Assembly: GCA_016713105.1 (NCBI GenBank)
Contig: JADJPS010000007.1
Location: forward strand, 22,501 to 86,500
Direction: 5' to 3'
DNA: 64,000 nt
DNA from: Devosia sp.
GTDB taxonomy: Bacteria; Pseudomonadota; Alphaproteobacteria; Rhizobiales; Devosiaceae
In this document: piece after piece, positions 57,002 to 64,000 of the stretch
Layout: each line of letters starts with the position of its first letter
How positions within the stretch are numbered: the stretch's first letter is position 1
Position numbers and translations under genes: made by a program
The notes under the pieces: generated by a model
Told to the model about the DNA's origin: nothing
Seen by the model: the letters and a program-made list of their open reading frames with translations, nothing else
Databases searched by the model: none

Positions 57002-60000
57002 ATGACCATTCTGCCCGCCTCCGCGCTCAAGGCGATTCTTGGGCCGACCAATACCGGCAAGACCTGCTTCGCCATCGAGCGCATGCTGGCGCACCGCTCC
57101 GGCATGATCGGCCTGCCGCTGCGGTTGCTGGCCCGCGAGGTCTATCACAAGGTGGTCGACCGCATCGGCGCCCAGCATGTGGCACTGGTGACCGGCGAGG
57201 AGCGGGTCGTGCCGCCCAAGGCCCGCTACTGGGTGGCCACGGTCGAGGCCATGCCGCTCGACCTCGCCGTCGAGTGCGTCGCGGTCGACGAGATCCAGGT
57301 CGCAACCGATTTCGACCGGGGCCACGTCTTCACCAACCGCCTGCTGCATGCCCGGGGCCTGAGCGAGACGCTGCTGCTGGGCTCGGCCACCATGGCGCCG
57401 CTGATCCGCACCCTGCTGCCCGAGGCCGAGATCATCTACCGGCCGCGCTTTTCCGAACTGCTCTACGCGGGCAGCAAGAAGATCTCCCGTCAGCCCAAGC
57501 GCACCGCCATCGTCGCCTTCTCGGCCGCCCAGGTCTACGCCATCGCCGAGCTGATCCGGCGCGAGCGCGGCGGCGCCGCCGTGGTCATGGGCGCGCTCTC
57601 GCCGCGCACCCGCAATGCCCAGGTCGACATGTACCAGAACGGCGACGTCGACTTCCTCGTCGCCACCGACGCCATCGGCATGGGGCTCAACCTCGATGTC
57701 CACCACGTCGCCTTCGCCGACGACCACAAGTTCGACGGCCACCAGAACCGGCCGCTGACCCCGTCCGAATTCGGCCAGATCGCCGGACGCGCCGGCCGCC
57801 ACATGCTCAACGGCACCTTCGGGGTGACCGGGCACGCCGCCGAATTCGACGAGGAACTGGTCAAGCAACTCGAGACGCACGACTTCGAGCCGGTGCGGGT
57901 GGCGCAGTGGCGCAACGCCGAACTCGACTTCGGGTCGATCGAGGATCTGCGAGCGAGCCTCGACCGCCCACCCGTGCTGAAGGCCCTGACCCGCGTGCCA
58001 ATCGCCACCGACCAGCAGGCGCTCGATTTCGTCGCCCGCAACGAGGCCGGAGCCCTTGCCCGGGGCGCATCCGCGGTCCGTCTGCTCTGGGAGTGCTGCG
58101 GCATTCCCGACTATCGGGATATCTCGCCCGCCCAGCACGGCGAGATCATTAACCGCATCTACGTCGACCTGATGCGGCACGGGCACGTCGATGCCGACTG
58201 GATTGCCGAGCAGGTGCGCTTCTGCGACAATACCTCCGGCGACATCGACACCCTCAGCAACCGGATCAAGCAGATCCGCACCTGGACGTTCGTCGCCAAC
58301 CGCAAGAACTGGCTTGAAGACCCCGCACATTGGCGCGAAAAGACCCGCGACATCGAGGACCGGCTGAGCGACGCGCTGCATGACAGACTCACGCAGCGCT
58401 TCGTCGATCGCCGCACTTCGGTGCTCATGCGCCATCTGAGAGACAAGCACATGGTATCGCCTGAAATAAACGACCGCGGCGAGGTGAGCCTCGAAGGTCA
58501 CCTGATCGGCTCCATCGAAGGCTTCCGCTTCACCCTGGCGCGATCGGAAGGCGGCGACGCCAGAGGCGTGGCGGCTGCGGCAGGCCAGGTCGTGGCGCCG
58601 GAAATCTCGCGCCGCGCCGAGCGCGTTACCGGCGCGCCCAACGAGGAGTTCGTGCTCGCCACGGACGGCTACCTGCGCTGGCGCGGCCAGGTGGTCGCCA
58701 ATCTCGCCGAGGGCGATACGATGCTGGCGCCGCGGCTGATCGTGCTGGCCGACGAAAGCCTCAGCGGACCGGAACTCGAGCGCGTGCAGGACCGGCTGAG
58801 CCTGTGGCTCCGGCACCTGGTCAACACCCAGCTCGAATCGGTCCTGGCGCTCGAGGCACCGGCCGATCTCGAGGTGCTGCCGCGGCATCGCCTATCGGCT
58901 CTACGAAAACCTCGGGATCCTGCCGCGCGCCGTGGTCGCCGAGGAGGTCAAGGGCCTCGACCAGGACGTGCGGGGCAAGCTGCGGAAGCTCGGCGTCAAG
59001 TTCGGGGCGTTTCACATCTACGTTCCGGCGAGCCTCAAGCCGGCGCCGCGCGAACTGGCGCTCATCCTGTTCGCGCTGAAGCATGGCGGCGTGCGCCAGC
59101 CCGGCGTCGCCGAACTGCCGCATATCGTGCTGTCGGGGCGCACCAGCTTCCTCATCGACCCCGAAGTGAACACCAAGCTCTACGAGCTGGCCGGCTTCAA
59201 GGTCGCCGGCCGGCGTGCCGTCCGGGTCGACATCCTCGAGCGGCTTGCCGACATCATCCGGCCGCTGATCGCGCTCAACCCGGTGACCCATCAGGGCCCG
59301 CTCCCGGCCGGCGCGGCCGATGGCAACGGCTTCCGCGTCACCGTGGAAATGACCTCGCTGCTCGGCACCGCCGGCGAAGACTTTGCCTCGATCCTCAATT
59401 CCCTCGGCTATCGCGTCCGCCGCACGCCCAAGCCCGCGGCCCCCGCAGCGACCGACGCCGGCGCCGACGCGGCCGATGCCGCGGCCAATGCGGCGGCAAC
59501 CGACGCAGTCGAGGGCGGCAGCATGGTGCCGGCCACGACCGAGGAGGCGGCCAGCGCCGTCGACGCGGCGGCCGCGGACCTTGGCGCCCCTGCACCCGGC
59601 CCCGTGGCCGAGGTCGTGGAGGCTGCAGTCGCCGAGCCGGCCAAGCCCGCCGAGCCGGAATTCGACGAGGTCTGGTTCCCCGCCGGCCGCCGCCCCGACA
59701 ATCCCCGGCACGCCGGCAACCGCCATCGCGGCCAGCGCCCGGCCGAAGGCGGCGACGCCCCGGCTCCCGCCGATGGTGAAAAGGCCGAGCGTCCGGCCCG
59801 GCAATTCCGCCGTCCCGATCGCCCGGCGGGCGAGCCCAAGCCGAACCGTCCGCCCTTCGATGGCCGTCGCGACAACCGTCCGAAGCCGGCCGAGGGCGGC
59901 AAGCCGTTCGAGAGCAAGGGCAAGCCCGGTGGCAATGGCGGCAAGCGCTTCGACAAGCCGCGCGAGGACTGGAAGGAGCACCGGCCGCGCGAGGAGCGCA

Positions 60001-60071
60001 AGCCCGCCCCGCTCGATCCCAACTCGCCCTGGGCGGCGCTCGCTGCGCTCCGGAACCCCAAGCCCGAGTAG
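57002..60071 (+). pseudogene. Suv3-like DExH-box RNA helicase, frame broken near 58.87 kb
   Basis: ATP-dependent helicase related to mitochondrial SUV3, conserved in alphaproteobacteria. The first part (57002-58870) has Walker A GPTNTGKTCFAIERML, Walker B region VAVDEIQVATDFDRGH, ATDAIGMGLNLDVHHVAFAD and GQIAGRAGRH. Near 58875, in GAGGTGCTGCCGCGGC, the frame slips by one base: the expected RGIAYRLYENLGILPRAVV reads only in the next frame, which then runs on (EEVKGLDQDVRGKLRKLGVK) to the stop at 60071. The joined protein is about 1020 residues. The tail (from about 800) is Ala/Pro-rich and then basic (RRDNRPKPAEGG), probably RNA-binding. Likely a sequence error. Confidence 0.85.
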
Positions 60072-60085
60072 GACGACGGCCCCAC

Positions 60086-60460
60086 TTGGACAAGCAACGC
60101 CTCGACAAGTGGCTGTTCTTCTCGCGCGCGGTCAAGTCCCGGACGCTGGCCCAGAAACTGGTCGAGAGCGGTGTCGTTCGGGTCAATTCCGAGCGCACCG
60201 ATCGCAGCGACCACAAGGTTGGCGCCGGCGACGTGCTGACCATGACGGTCCATTCGCGCCTCCTGGTCTGGCGCATCCTCGATCCCGGTACGCGTCGCGG
60301 CCCGGCGACCGAAGCGGCAACGCTCTATGCTGACCTGTCGCCGCCGCCTCTGCCGCGCGCCGAGGCCGCACCGGCCCATGCCGCGCGCGATCCGGGATCG
60401 GGGCGCCCGACCAAGAAGCAGCGACGCGATCTCGACCGCCTGCGGGAGGGCGAGGACTAG
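60086..60460 (+). CDS. S4-domain RNA-binding protein (Hsp15-like)
   Basis: A 124-residue protein with an N-terminal S4 RNA-binding fold: QRLDKWLFFSRAVKSRTLAQ, VESGVVRVNSER and VGAGDVLTMTV. Hsp15-type proteins bind stalled 50S subunits carrying nascent chains. The C-terminal third is Pro/Ala-rich and ends basic (RPTKKQRRDLDRLR). It begins with TTG 15 bases after the helicase stop, in the helicase-S4-fdxA-carD order common to relatives, and overlaps the convergent DegT-fold gene by 4 bases. Confidence 0.88.
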   Translation: MDKQRLDKWLFFSRAVKSRTLAQKLVESGVVRVNSERTDRSDHKVGAGDVLTMTVHSRLLVWRILDPGTRRGPATEAATLYADLSPPPLPRAEAAPAHAARDPGSGRPTKKQRRDLDRLREGED

Positions 60461-61542
60461 GAGGCCGCGGCCTCGAGGGCCGCGACGAAGTCGAGCGGCC
60501 GGCGTCGCTCCTCGTAGCGCGTGCTGATGCGCACCACGCTCTGCCGCAATGCCTCGGCCGCACCGAAGTGTTGAGGTGCCGCCAGCACCTCCGGTGGCAG
60601 CCGCGGCCAGCTGCCGGCAATCGCGCCGGCACGCCGCAGCGCGTCGTGTGCGCGCGCCGCCGTTGCCTGCGAGGGGGCGCGGAAACCGAGGATATAGGGC
60701 GTAGCACCCGCAAGGCGGGGCAGCGGCTCGAGGCCGAGCGGCCGCAGGGCCCGTTCGATGGCGGCGGCCGTCACCGCCTCGCGCGCGGCGATGCGGTCGA
60801 GACCGGTCGGCCCAAGCCGGTGCAGCCGCCTGCTGCTGGGCGCAGAAATCCAGACAGATGGCAGGGACGACGCACCATAGGGATCCACGTCGAACGCCAC
60901 GGCGGGCTGCGGCCCGCGCCGCGCCATCCACGGCAGACCGTTGCGCCACAGGAGAAAGCGCTCCCGTCGGGTATCTTGGGGCACCGCTGCGAGGCGGGTG
61001 GCCGCCTGTTCCGCCTCCGCCGCCAGCTTCGCCCCGCGCACCACCAACACGCCGCCATCGGCGATGCCGCAATACTTGCGCGGACTGAAGCTGACGAAAT
61101 CGCCCCAGGTGCCGACCGTGCCGACGGGCTGCAACAGGTGCGCCGCGTCCTCGTGCAACAGGCAGCCGATCCGGTCGCAGAAGGCGCGTGCCAGCGCCCC
61201 GTCGCTTTCGGCGCCGAAAAAGTGCGGCAGCACCAGCAGGTCCGGCACGCTGTCGGCCGTCATCGCCTCGACCTCGGGCCAGACTGGCGTCATCGCCTCG
61301 GTGACGGGAACGAAGCGGAGGCGAGCACCGGCGCGCCGCGCCACCAGCAGGGCGCCTTCGCAGAAATAGGCGGGAACCCAGATCTCCGGCCTCGGCCTGT
61401 CGCGCGCCGCGAGCACTGCGAGGATCACGGAGTAGGCATGGCTCGCCTGCGACAGCAGCATGGTCATGCCTGCGCCGCGCTGCCAGATCCCGGCCAGCGC
61501 GCTCCCGGCCAGCCACGGCCTGTCGGAAAGCCTCGCGCTCAT
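60457..61542 (-). CDS. DegT/DnrJ/EryC1-type PLP-dependent aminotransferase-fold protein
   Basis: A 361-residue fold-type I PLP enzyme of the sugar-aminotransferase kind. The pattern of the active site is visible: LHEDAAHLLQ (Asp132, binds the pyridine nitrogen) and DFVSFSPRKYCGIADGGVLV with the PLP lysine Lys156. The N-terminal TMLLSQASHAYSVIL and VPAYFCEGALL match the family. Such enzymes usually lie in polysaccharide gene clusters with nucleotide-sugar dehydratases; this one stands alone between housekeeping genes on the opposite strand, so its sugar substrate is unknown. Confidence 0.78.
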   Translation of the reverse strand: MSARLSDRPWLAGSALAGIWQRGAGMTMLLSQASHAYSVILAVLAARDRPRPEIWVPAYFCEGALLVARRAGARLRFVPVTEAMTPVWPEVEAMTADSVPDLLVLPHFFGAESDGALARAFCDRIGCLLHEDAAHLLQPVGTVGTWGDFVSFSPRKYCGIADGGVLVVRGAKLAAEAEQAATRLAAVPQDTRRERFLLWRNGLPWMARRGPQPAVAFDVDPYGASSLPSVWISAPSSRRLHRLGPTGLDRIAAREAVTAAAIERALRPLGLEPLPRLAGATPYILGFRAPSQATAARAHDALRRAGAIAGSWPRLPPEVLAAPQHFGAAEALRQSVVRISTRYEERRRPLDFVAALEAAAS

Positions 61543-61589
61543 GGCCACCCGCCCTGCGACCAAAGCCTGCAGCCGCCACCCTTGCGACG

Positions 61590-61604
61590 ACCGGAAAAAC
61601 CGGT
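61590..61604. promoter_or_regulatory. Perfect short inverted repeat between the DegT-like gene and fdxA
   Basis: ACCGG-AAAAA-CCGGT forms a symmetrical 15-base site in the 145-base divergent region. It could be an operator for either gene; there is no other evidence. Confidence 0.3.
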
Positions 61605-61686
61605 TAGCAACCGCGCTTGGACCCGCATATCCCCCTGCCCGTCCGCAAGACCCAGCGCCTACAACTGAGCAGGACCGCTCGCTGAG

Positions 61687-62025
61687 ATGACCTATATCGT
61701 CACGGACAACTGCATTAAGTGCAAGTACATGGACTGCGTCGAGGTTTGCCCCGTCGACTGCTTCTATGAGGGCGAGAACATGCTCGTCATCCACCCGGAC
61801 GAATGCATCGACTGCGGCGTGTGCGAGCCGGAATGCCCGGCCGAGGCGATCAAGCCCGATACTGAGGGCGGGCTGGACAAGTGGTTGGAAATCAACAGCA
61901 AGTTCGCATCGGTCTGGCCCAACATCACCGAGAAGCGTGACGCGCCGTCCGACGCCAAGCAGTGGGACGGCGTCACCGGCAAGTACGAGAAGTACTTCTC
62001 GGAGGCCCCCGGCGAAGGCGATTGA
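61687..62025 (+). CDS. fdxA: Ferredoxin FdxA (7Fe-8S type)
   Basis: A 112-residue electron carrier with one [3Fe-4S] and one [4Fe-4S] cluster. The Cys pattern is the seven-iron type: Cys9, Cys17 (with Cys12 extra), Cys21 and Cys25 in the first half (CIKCKYMDCVEVCPVDC) and Cys40, Cys43, Cys46 and Cys50 in CIDCGVCEPEC. The C-terminal extension (EINSKFASVWPNITEKRD) is typical of alphaproteobacterial FdxA. The ATG has a weak ribosome site. It stands between the helicase/S4 genes and carD. Confidence 0.96.
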   Translation: MTYIVTDNCIKCKYMDCVEVCPVDCFYEGENMLVIHPDECIDCGVCEPECPAEAIKPDTEGGLDKWLEINSKFASVWPNITEKRDAPSDAKQWDGVTGKYEKYFSEAPGEGD

Positions 62026-62110
62026 CGGCAGCTTCCGCCACGTTTCGGCCCCGTTGCTGAACGGCCTTGCGGGGATTGAACCGGTCCCCCGGGGCGGTGA
62101 TTCGCAACTT

Positions 62111-62139
62111 TTGATTTTGCTGAAATTTTGTGCTATGAA
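62111..62139 (+). promoter_or_regulatory. Candidate sigma-70 promoter downstream of fdxA
   Basis: TTGATT (62111-62116) and TATGAA (62134-62139) with a 17-base spacer sit in a locally AT-rich stretch. A transcript from here would reach the terminator-like hairpin at 62171 within about 40 bases. Confidence 0.4.
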
Positions 62140-62140
62140 G

Positions 62141-62195
62141 GGCAAGAATGGCGCTTGCCCGTCATCCAGCGTGCCTTGAGGCACTCTTTTTTTTG
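62141..62195 (+). ncRNA. Possible short RNA or carD leader attenuator, with intrinsic terminator
   Basis: Two hairpins follow the candidate promoter: GGCAAG/CTTGCC (62141-62159) and GTGCC/GGCAC (62171-62185), the second followed by TCTTTTTTTT. That is a complete intrinsic terminator 160 bases before carD. It could end fdxA messages, make a small RNA of about 50 bases, or act as an attenuator in the carD leader; the sequence alone does not decide. Confidence 0.45.
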
Positions 62196-62356
62196 ACACT
62201 CACGACTACTGGGGCGCAATCGGCCGGTCGCGCGGGCCTCACGATTGCGGGACGTGCTGCTTCGCCCGGGGTTTCAGGGCGTTCGTGAAACAACAAGATC
62301 GGCCGGCCTTCCGCGAAGGACCGGTTCGGCGGCGGCGTTGATAGGAGTATCGGTAT

Positions 62357-62920
62357 ATGGTCACCAAGAAGTCTGTGCAGCGGCTTGGATTCAAGACGGG
62401 CGAGTATGTCGTCTATCCGGCCCATGGCGTCGGACTGATCACCGCGATCGAGGAACAGGAGGTCGCCGGCCTCACCCTCGAACTTTTCGTTATTTCCTTT
62501 GAGCAGGACAAGCTGACCTTGCGGGTTCCCGTCGCCAAGATCAAATCGGTCGGCATGCGCAAGCTGGCCGAGGAAGCCGAAGTGACCAAGGCCCTCGAGA
62601 CCGTCACCGGCCGCGCCCGCGTCAAGCGTACCATGTGGTCGCGCCGCGCCCAGGAGTACGAGGCCAAGATCAACTCCGGCGACCTGATCGCCATTTCCGA
62701 GGTGGTGCGCGACCTGTACCGGTCGGACGACCAGCCCGAGCAGTCCTATTCCGAGCGCCAGCTGTTCGAGCAGGCCATGGACCGGATGAGCCGCGAAGTC
62801 GGTTCGGTCAACAAGCTGACCCTCACCGAGGCGGTGCAGCTGATCGAGAAGAACCTCGCCAAGTCGCCGCGGCGCGGGACCAAGTCCGACGCTGCCGACG
62901 CCGAGGAAGCCGCGGCCTGA
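62357..62920 (+). CDS. carD: CarD family transcription regulator
   Basis: A 187-residue RNA-polymerase-binding regulator that stabilises open complexes, mostly at rRNA and other growth-linked promoters. The N-terminal RNA-polymerase-interacting domain (about 10-70) has GEYVVYPAHGVGLITAIEE and KLTLRVPVAKI; the C-terminal helical domain has a conserved Trp (KRTMWSRRAQEY) that contacts the upstream edge of the bubble. AGGAG lies 10 bases before the ATG. The gene ends at a strong terminator. Confidence 0.95.
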   Translation: MVTKKSVQRLGFKTGEYVVYPAHGVGLITAIEEQEVAGLTLELFVISFEQDKLTLRVPVAKIKSVGMRKLAEEAEVTKALETVTGRARVKRTMWSRRAQEYEAKINSGDLIAISEVVRDLYRSDDQPEQSYSERQLFEQAMDRMSREVGSVNKLTLTEAVQLIEKNLAKSPRRGTKSDAADAEEAAA

Positions 62921-62942
62921 TCGCCGCTTCAGTAATGATCCG

Positions 62943-62977
62943 AAGGGGCCGGTCCGCAGGACCGGCCCCTTTCTTTT
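62943..62977 (+). terminator. Intrinsic terminator of carD
   Basis: A 13-bp stem (62943-62955 with 62959-62971) with a GCA loop followed by TTTCTTTT, 23 bases after the carD stop. This is one of the clearest terminators in the window. Confidence 0.92.
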
Positions 62978-62980
62978 GCA

Positions 62981-63261
62981 CTACCAGGCAAAGTCGTCGC
63001 CGGGCGCCGGCGGCGCCGTCGAGGCACGCACGGCCAGTGCCGGTTGCGCCACCTGCTGCAGCTGATCGGGGGGAGTGCGGCCCGCGATGGCGGCAGCACA
63101 GCTGGGAGCGGCACGCAGGCATCGGTGAACGGCGCGCGCGTTGCGGTCAGCGGCGGCGCGATAGACCCCCGGACGCCCTCGGCCTCGAGATAGGCGATGC
63201 GCCGGTCATCCAGGGCCGGCGCGTTGAGGATGAAGCCATCCAGTATGCCCTTGGGTTTCAA
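62981..63261 (-). pseudogene. Hypothetical protein, frame broken
   Basis: On the minus strand ATG 63261 begins MKPKGILDGFILNAPALDDR and continues EAEGVRGSIAPPLTATRAPF to about 63110, after which a neighbouring frame reads CAAAIAGRTPPDQLQQVAQP and ALAVRASTAPPAPGDDFAW to a TAG at 62983-62981. The joined product would be about 93 residues, soluble and Ala/Pro-rich, of unknown family. One indel near 63105-63110 is enough to explain the break. It converges on carD. Confidence 0.5.
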
Positions 63262-63370
63262 GAGCAGAATCCTGGGAGAGAGCCTCCCAAAACGTCTTGG
63301 AGAAACGTTCCGTTAACACCTCTGGCGATTAAGTTCGGATTGGGAATGCAATAGGGGGTAATGCGAGAAC

Positions 63371-63979
63371 ATGATTTCACGTGCACGACGCCGATCGATC
63401 GGCCCTGGCGACACCGTCGCCACGCCTTCGGACCTCGAACTGAGCGATCTGCTGGTCGGCTTGCTTCGACACAGCTTTCCGGAATGCACCAGGCTCCTGG
63501 CAATTCCGACGCCGACCGAACTCCTCGTCTCCTATGGCCTGCACCCCGATGGCCCGCTGCGTGCGGTTGCCATCCCGCTCGAGCCGGCAGCGAGCCGCGA
63601 GATCGCCCTGATCGACGCCTTCGCCTCGCTCGAAAGCCTGCTCGGGAGCCTATTGGGACGGGCCCGCCGGCCGGCACCGAGCAGCCCGGCAGCCGGTGAC
63701 AATGTGCTGGCGTTTCCGCGTACCGCGCGGCAGGCGTCCACTGTTGCGAGCGCACTGACCCTTTCGGCGCCGCTCGAGCAGGGTCTCCGCACCGCCGGCG
63801 ACGCCGTCAGCGCCAACCTGAGTCTGGCTACGGACCTGCTGGGAGAGCTTGCGGCCGACGGTACCGTCGACCCGGATCTGCTGCTGCAGATCGCCGAGCA
63901 GCTGAACCGGCTAAATGCCGCCACGGTGCGCTTCACCCAGGGCGCCAGGGCGGACGGCGCCCCGGACGACAAGGCCTGA
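63371..63979 (+). CDS. Hypothetical protein, 202 aa
   Basis: I do not recognise the family. Residues 18-60 (SDLELSDLLVGLLRHSFPEC, LLVSYGLHPDGPLRAV) and 72-92 are helical and leucine-rich; the middle is Pro/Ser/Ala-rich, and the C-terminal part (LATDLLGELAADGTVDPDLL, LLQIAEQLNRLNAATVRF) looks like a helical bundle. No signal or membrane segment. The ribosome site is weak, with AGGGGG 14 bases upstream. Just outside the window the next gene in relatives is often rpoH, but nothing here shows that. Confidence 0.7.
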   Translation: MISRARRRSIGPGDTVATPSDLELSDLLVGLLRHSFPECTRLLAIPTPTELLVSYGLHPDGPLRAVAIPLEPAASREIALIDAFASLESLLGSLLGRARRPAPSSPAAGDNVLAFPRTARQASTVASALTLSAPLEQGLRTAGDAVSANLSLATDLLGELAADGTVDPDLLLQIAEQLNRLNAATVRFTQGARADGAPDDKA

Positions 63980-64000
63980 GAGCAGGGCCTGCTACTCCAT

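Noticed and set aside
56918..58888. A 656-residue minus-strand open frame across the helicase gene
   Set aside because: The plus frame carries the helicase motifs; the minus frame is rich in Asp/His/Gly/Val as expected of a shadow.
63262..63370. EcfG-type stress promoter (GGAAC...CGTT) between the last two genes
   Set aside because: GGAAC and CGTT occur on the minus strand, but only about 12 bases apart instead of 16-17.

Overview
The window is high-GC DNA from an alphaproteobacterium, most likely of the Hyphomicrobiales, and the protein set and gene order point to a Devosia-like genome. This rests on gene content: lysC-ptsP-prfA-prmC followed by a DUF4167 gene and clpB, ubiG divergent from lysC, comF-grxC-nitrilase-DUF1178, argJ-parvulin-secA, accA/xerD/aroKB, bolA-J-domain-cobS-cobT, and the closing helicase-S4-fdxA-carD series. 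No rRNA, tRNA or CRISPR array was seen.

Layout. 1-3.6 kb: a 5'-incomplete M23 endopeptidase, a DHA2-type MFS exporter, and small VOC and DUF6157 genes. 3.8-13.2 kb (minus strand): clpB, a DUF4167 gene, prmC, prfA, ptsP and lysC. 13.6-26 kb: ubiG, an aldo/keto reductase, the comF-grxC-nitrilase-DUF1178 operon, an NDUFAF5-like methyltransferase, an operon argJ-GNAT-mutT-flp pilin, a parvulin-type chaperone and secA. 26-33.4 kb is more accessory: a flavin monooxygenase, an MFS remnant, rpsU, a cold-shock gene with a long leader followed by two small genes, a sugar epimerase with a toroid-fold partner, and a DUF4395 membrane protein. 33.4-36.3 kb: an envelope operon with two tandem YafK-type L,D-transpeptidase-fold proteins, a membrane-anchored coiled-coil protein and a Crp-like regulator. 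36.4-41 kb: accA, xerD, aroK and aroB.

41-51 kb holds bolA, a J-domain gene and the aerobic cobaltochelatase genes cobS and cobT. Interspersed accessory genes include an OmpA protein with a CBM60-like N-terminus, a TPR/GT41 O-GlcNAc-transferase-like protein, an exported protein, and an unusual regulator that joins an acetoacetate-decarboxylase-like domain to a LuxR helix-turn-helix.

52-56.5 kb is crowded with single-base frame breaks. They hit an NTF2-like gene, a VOC gene, an IS481-type transposase, ribosomal protein gene rpmB and two exported-protein genes. Because rpmB can hardly be lost, I read much of this as consensus error rather than decay. Isolated frame breaks also occur in cobS (G-run in the Walker A codons), in the Suv3-like helicase gene near 58.87 kb, and in a small gene near 63.1 kb.

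57-64 kb: Suv3-like helicase, S4 RNA-binding protein, a lone DegT-fold aminotransferase (opposite strand), 7Fe ferredoxin fdxA, a possible short terminated RNA, carD with a strong terminator, and two hypothetical genes.

Candidates for something little described are the ADC-like/LuxR regulator with its exported neighbour, the double-YafK envelope operon, the CBM60-OmpA fusion, and the short RNA between fdxA and carD.
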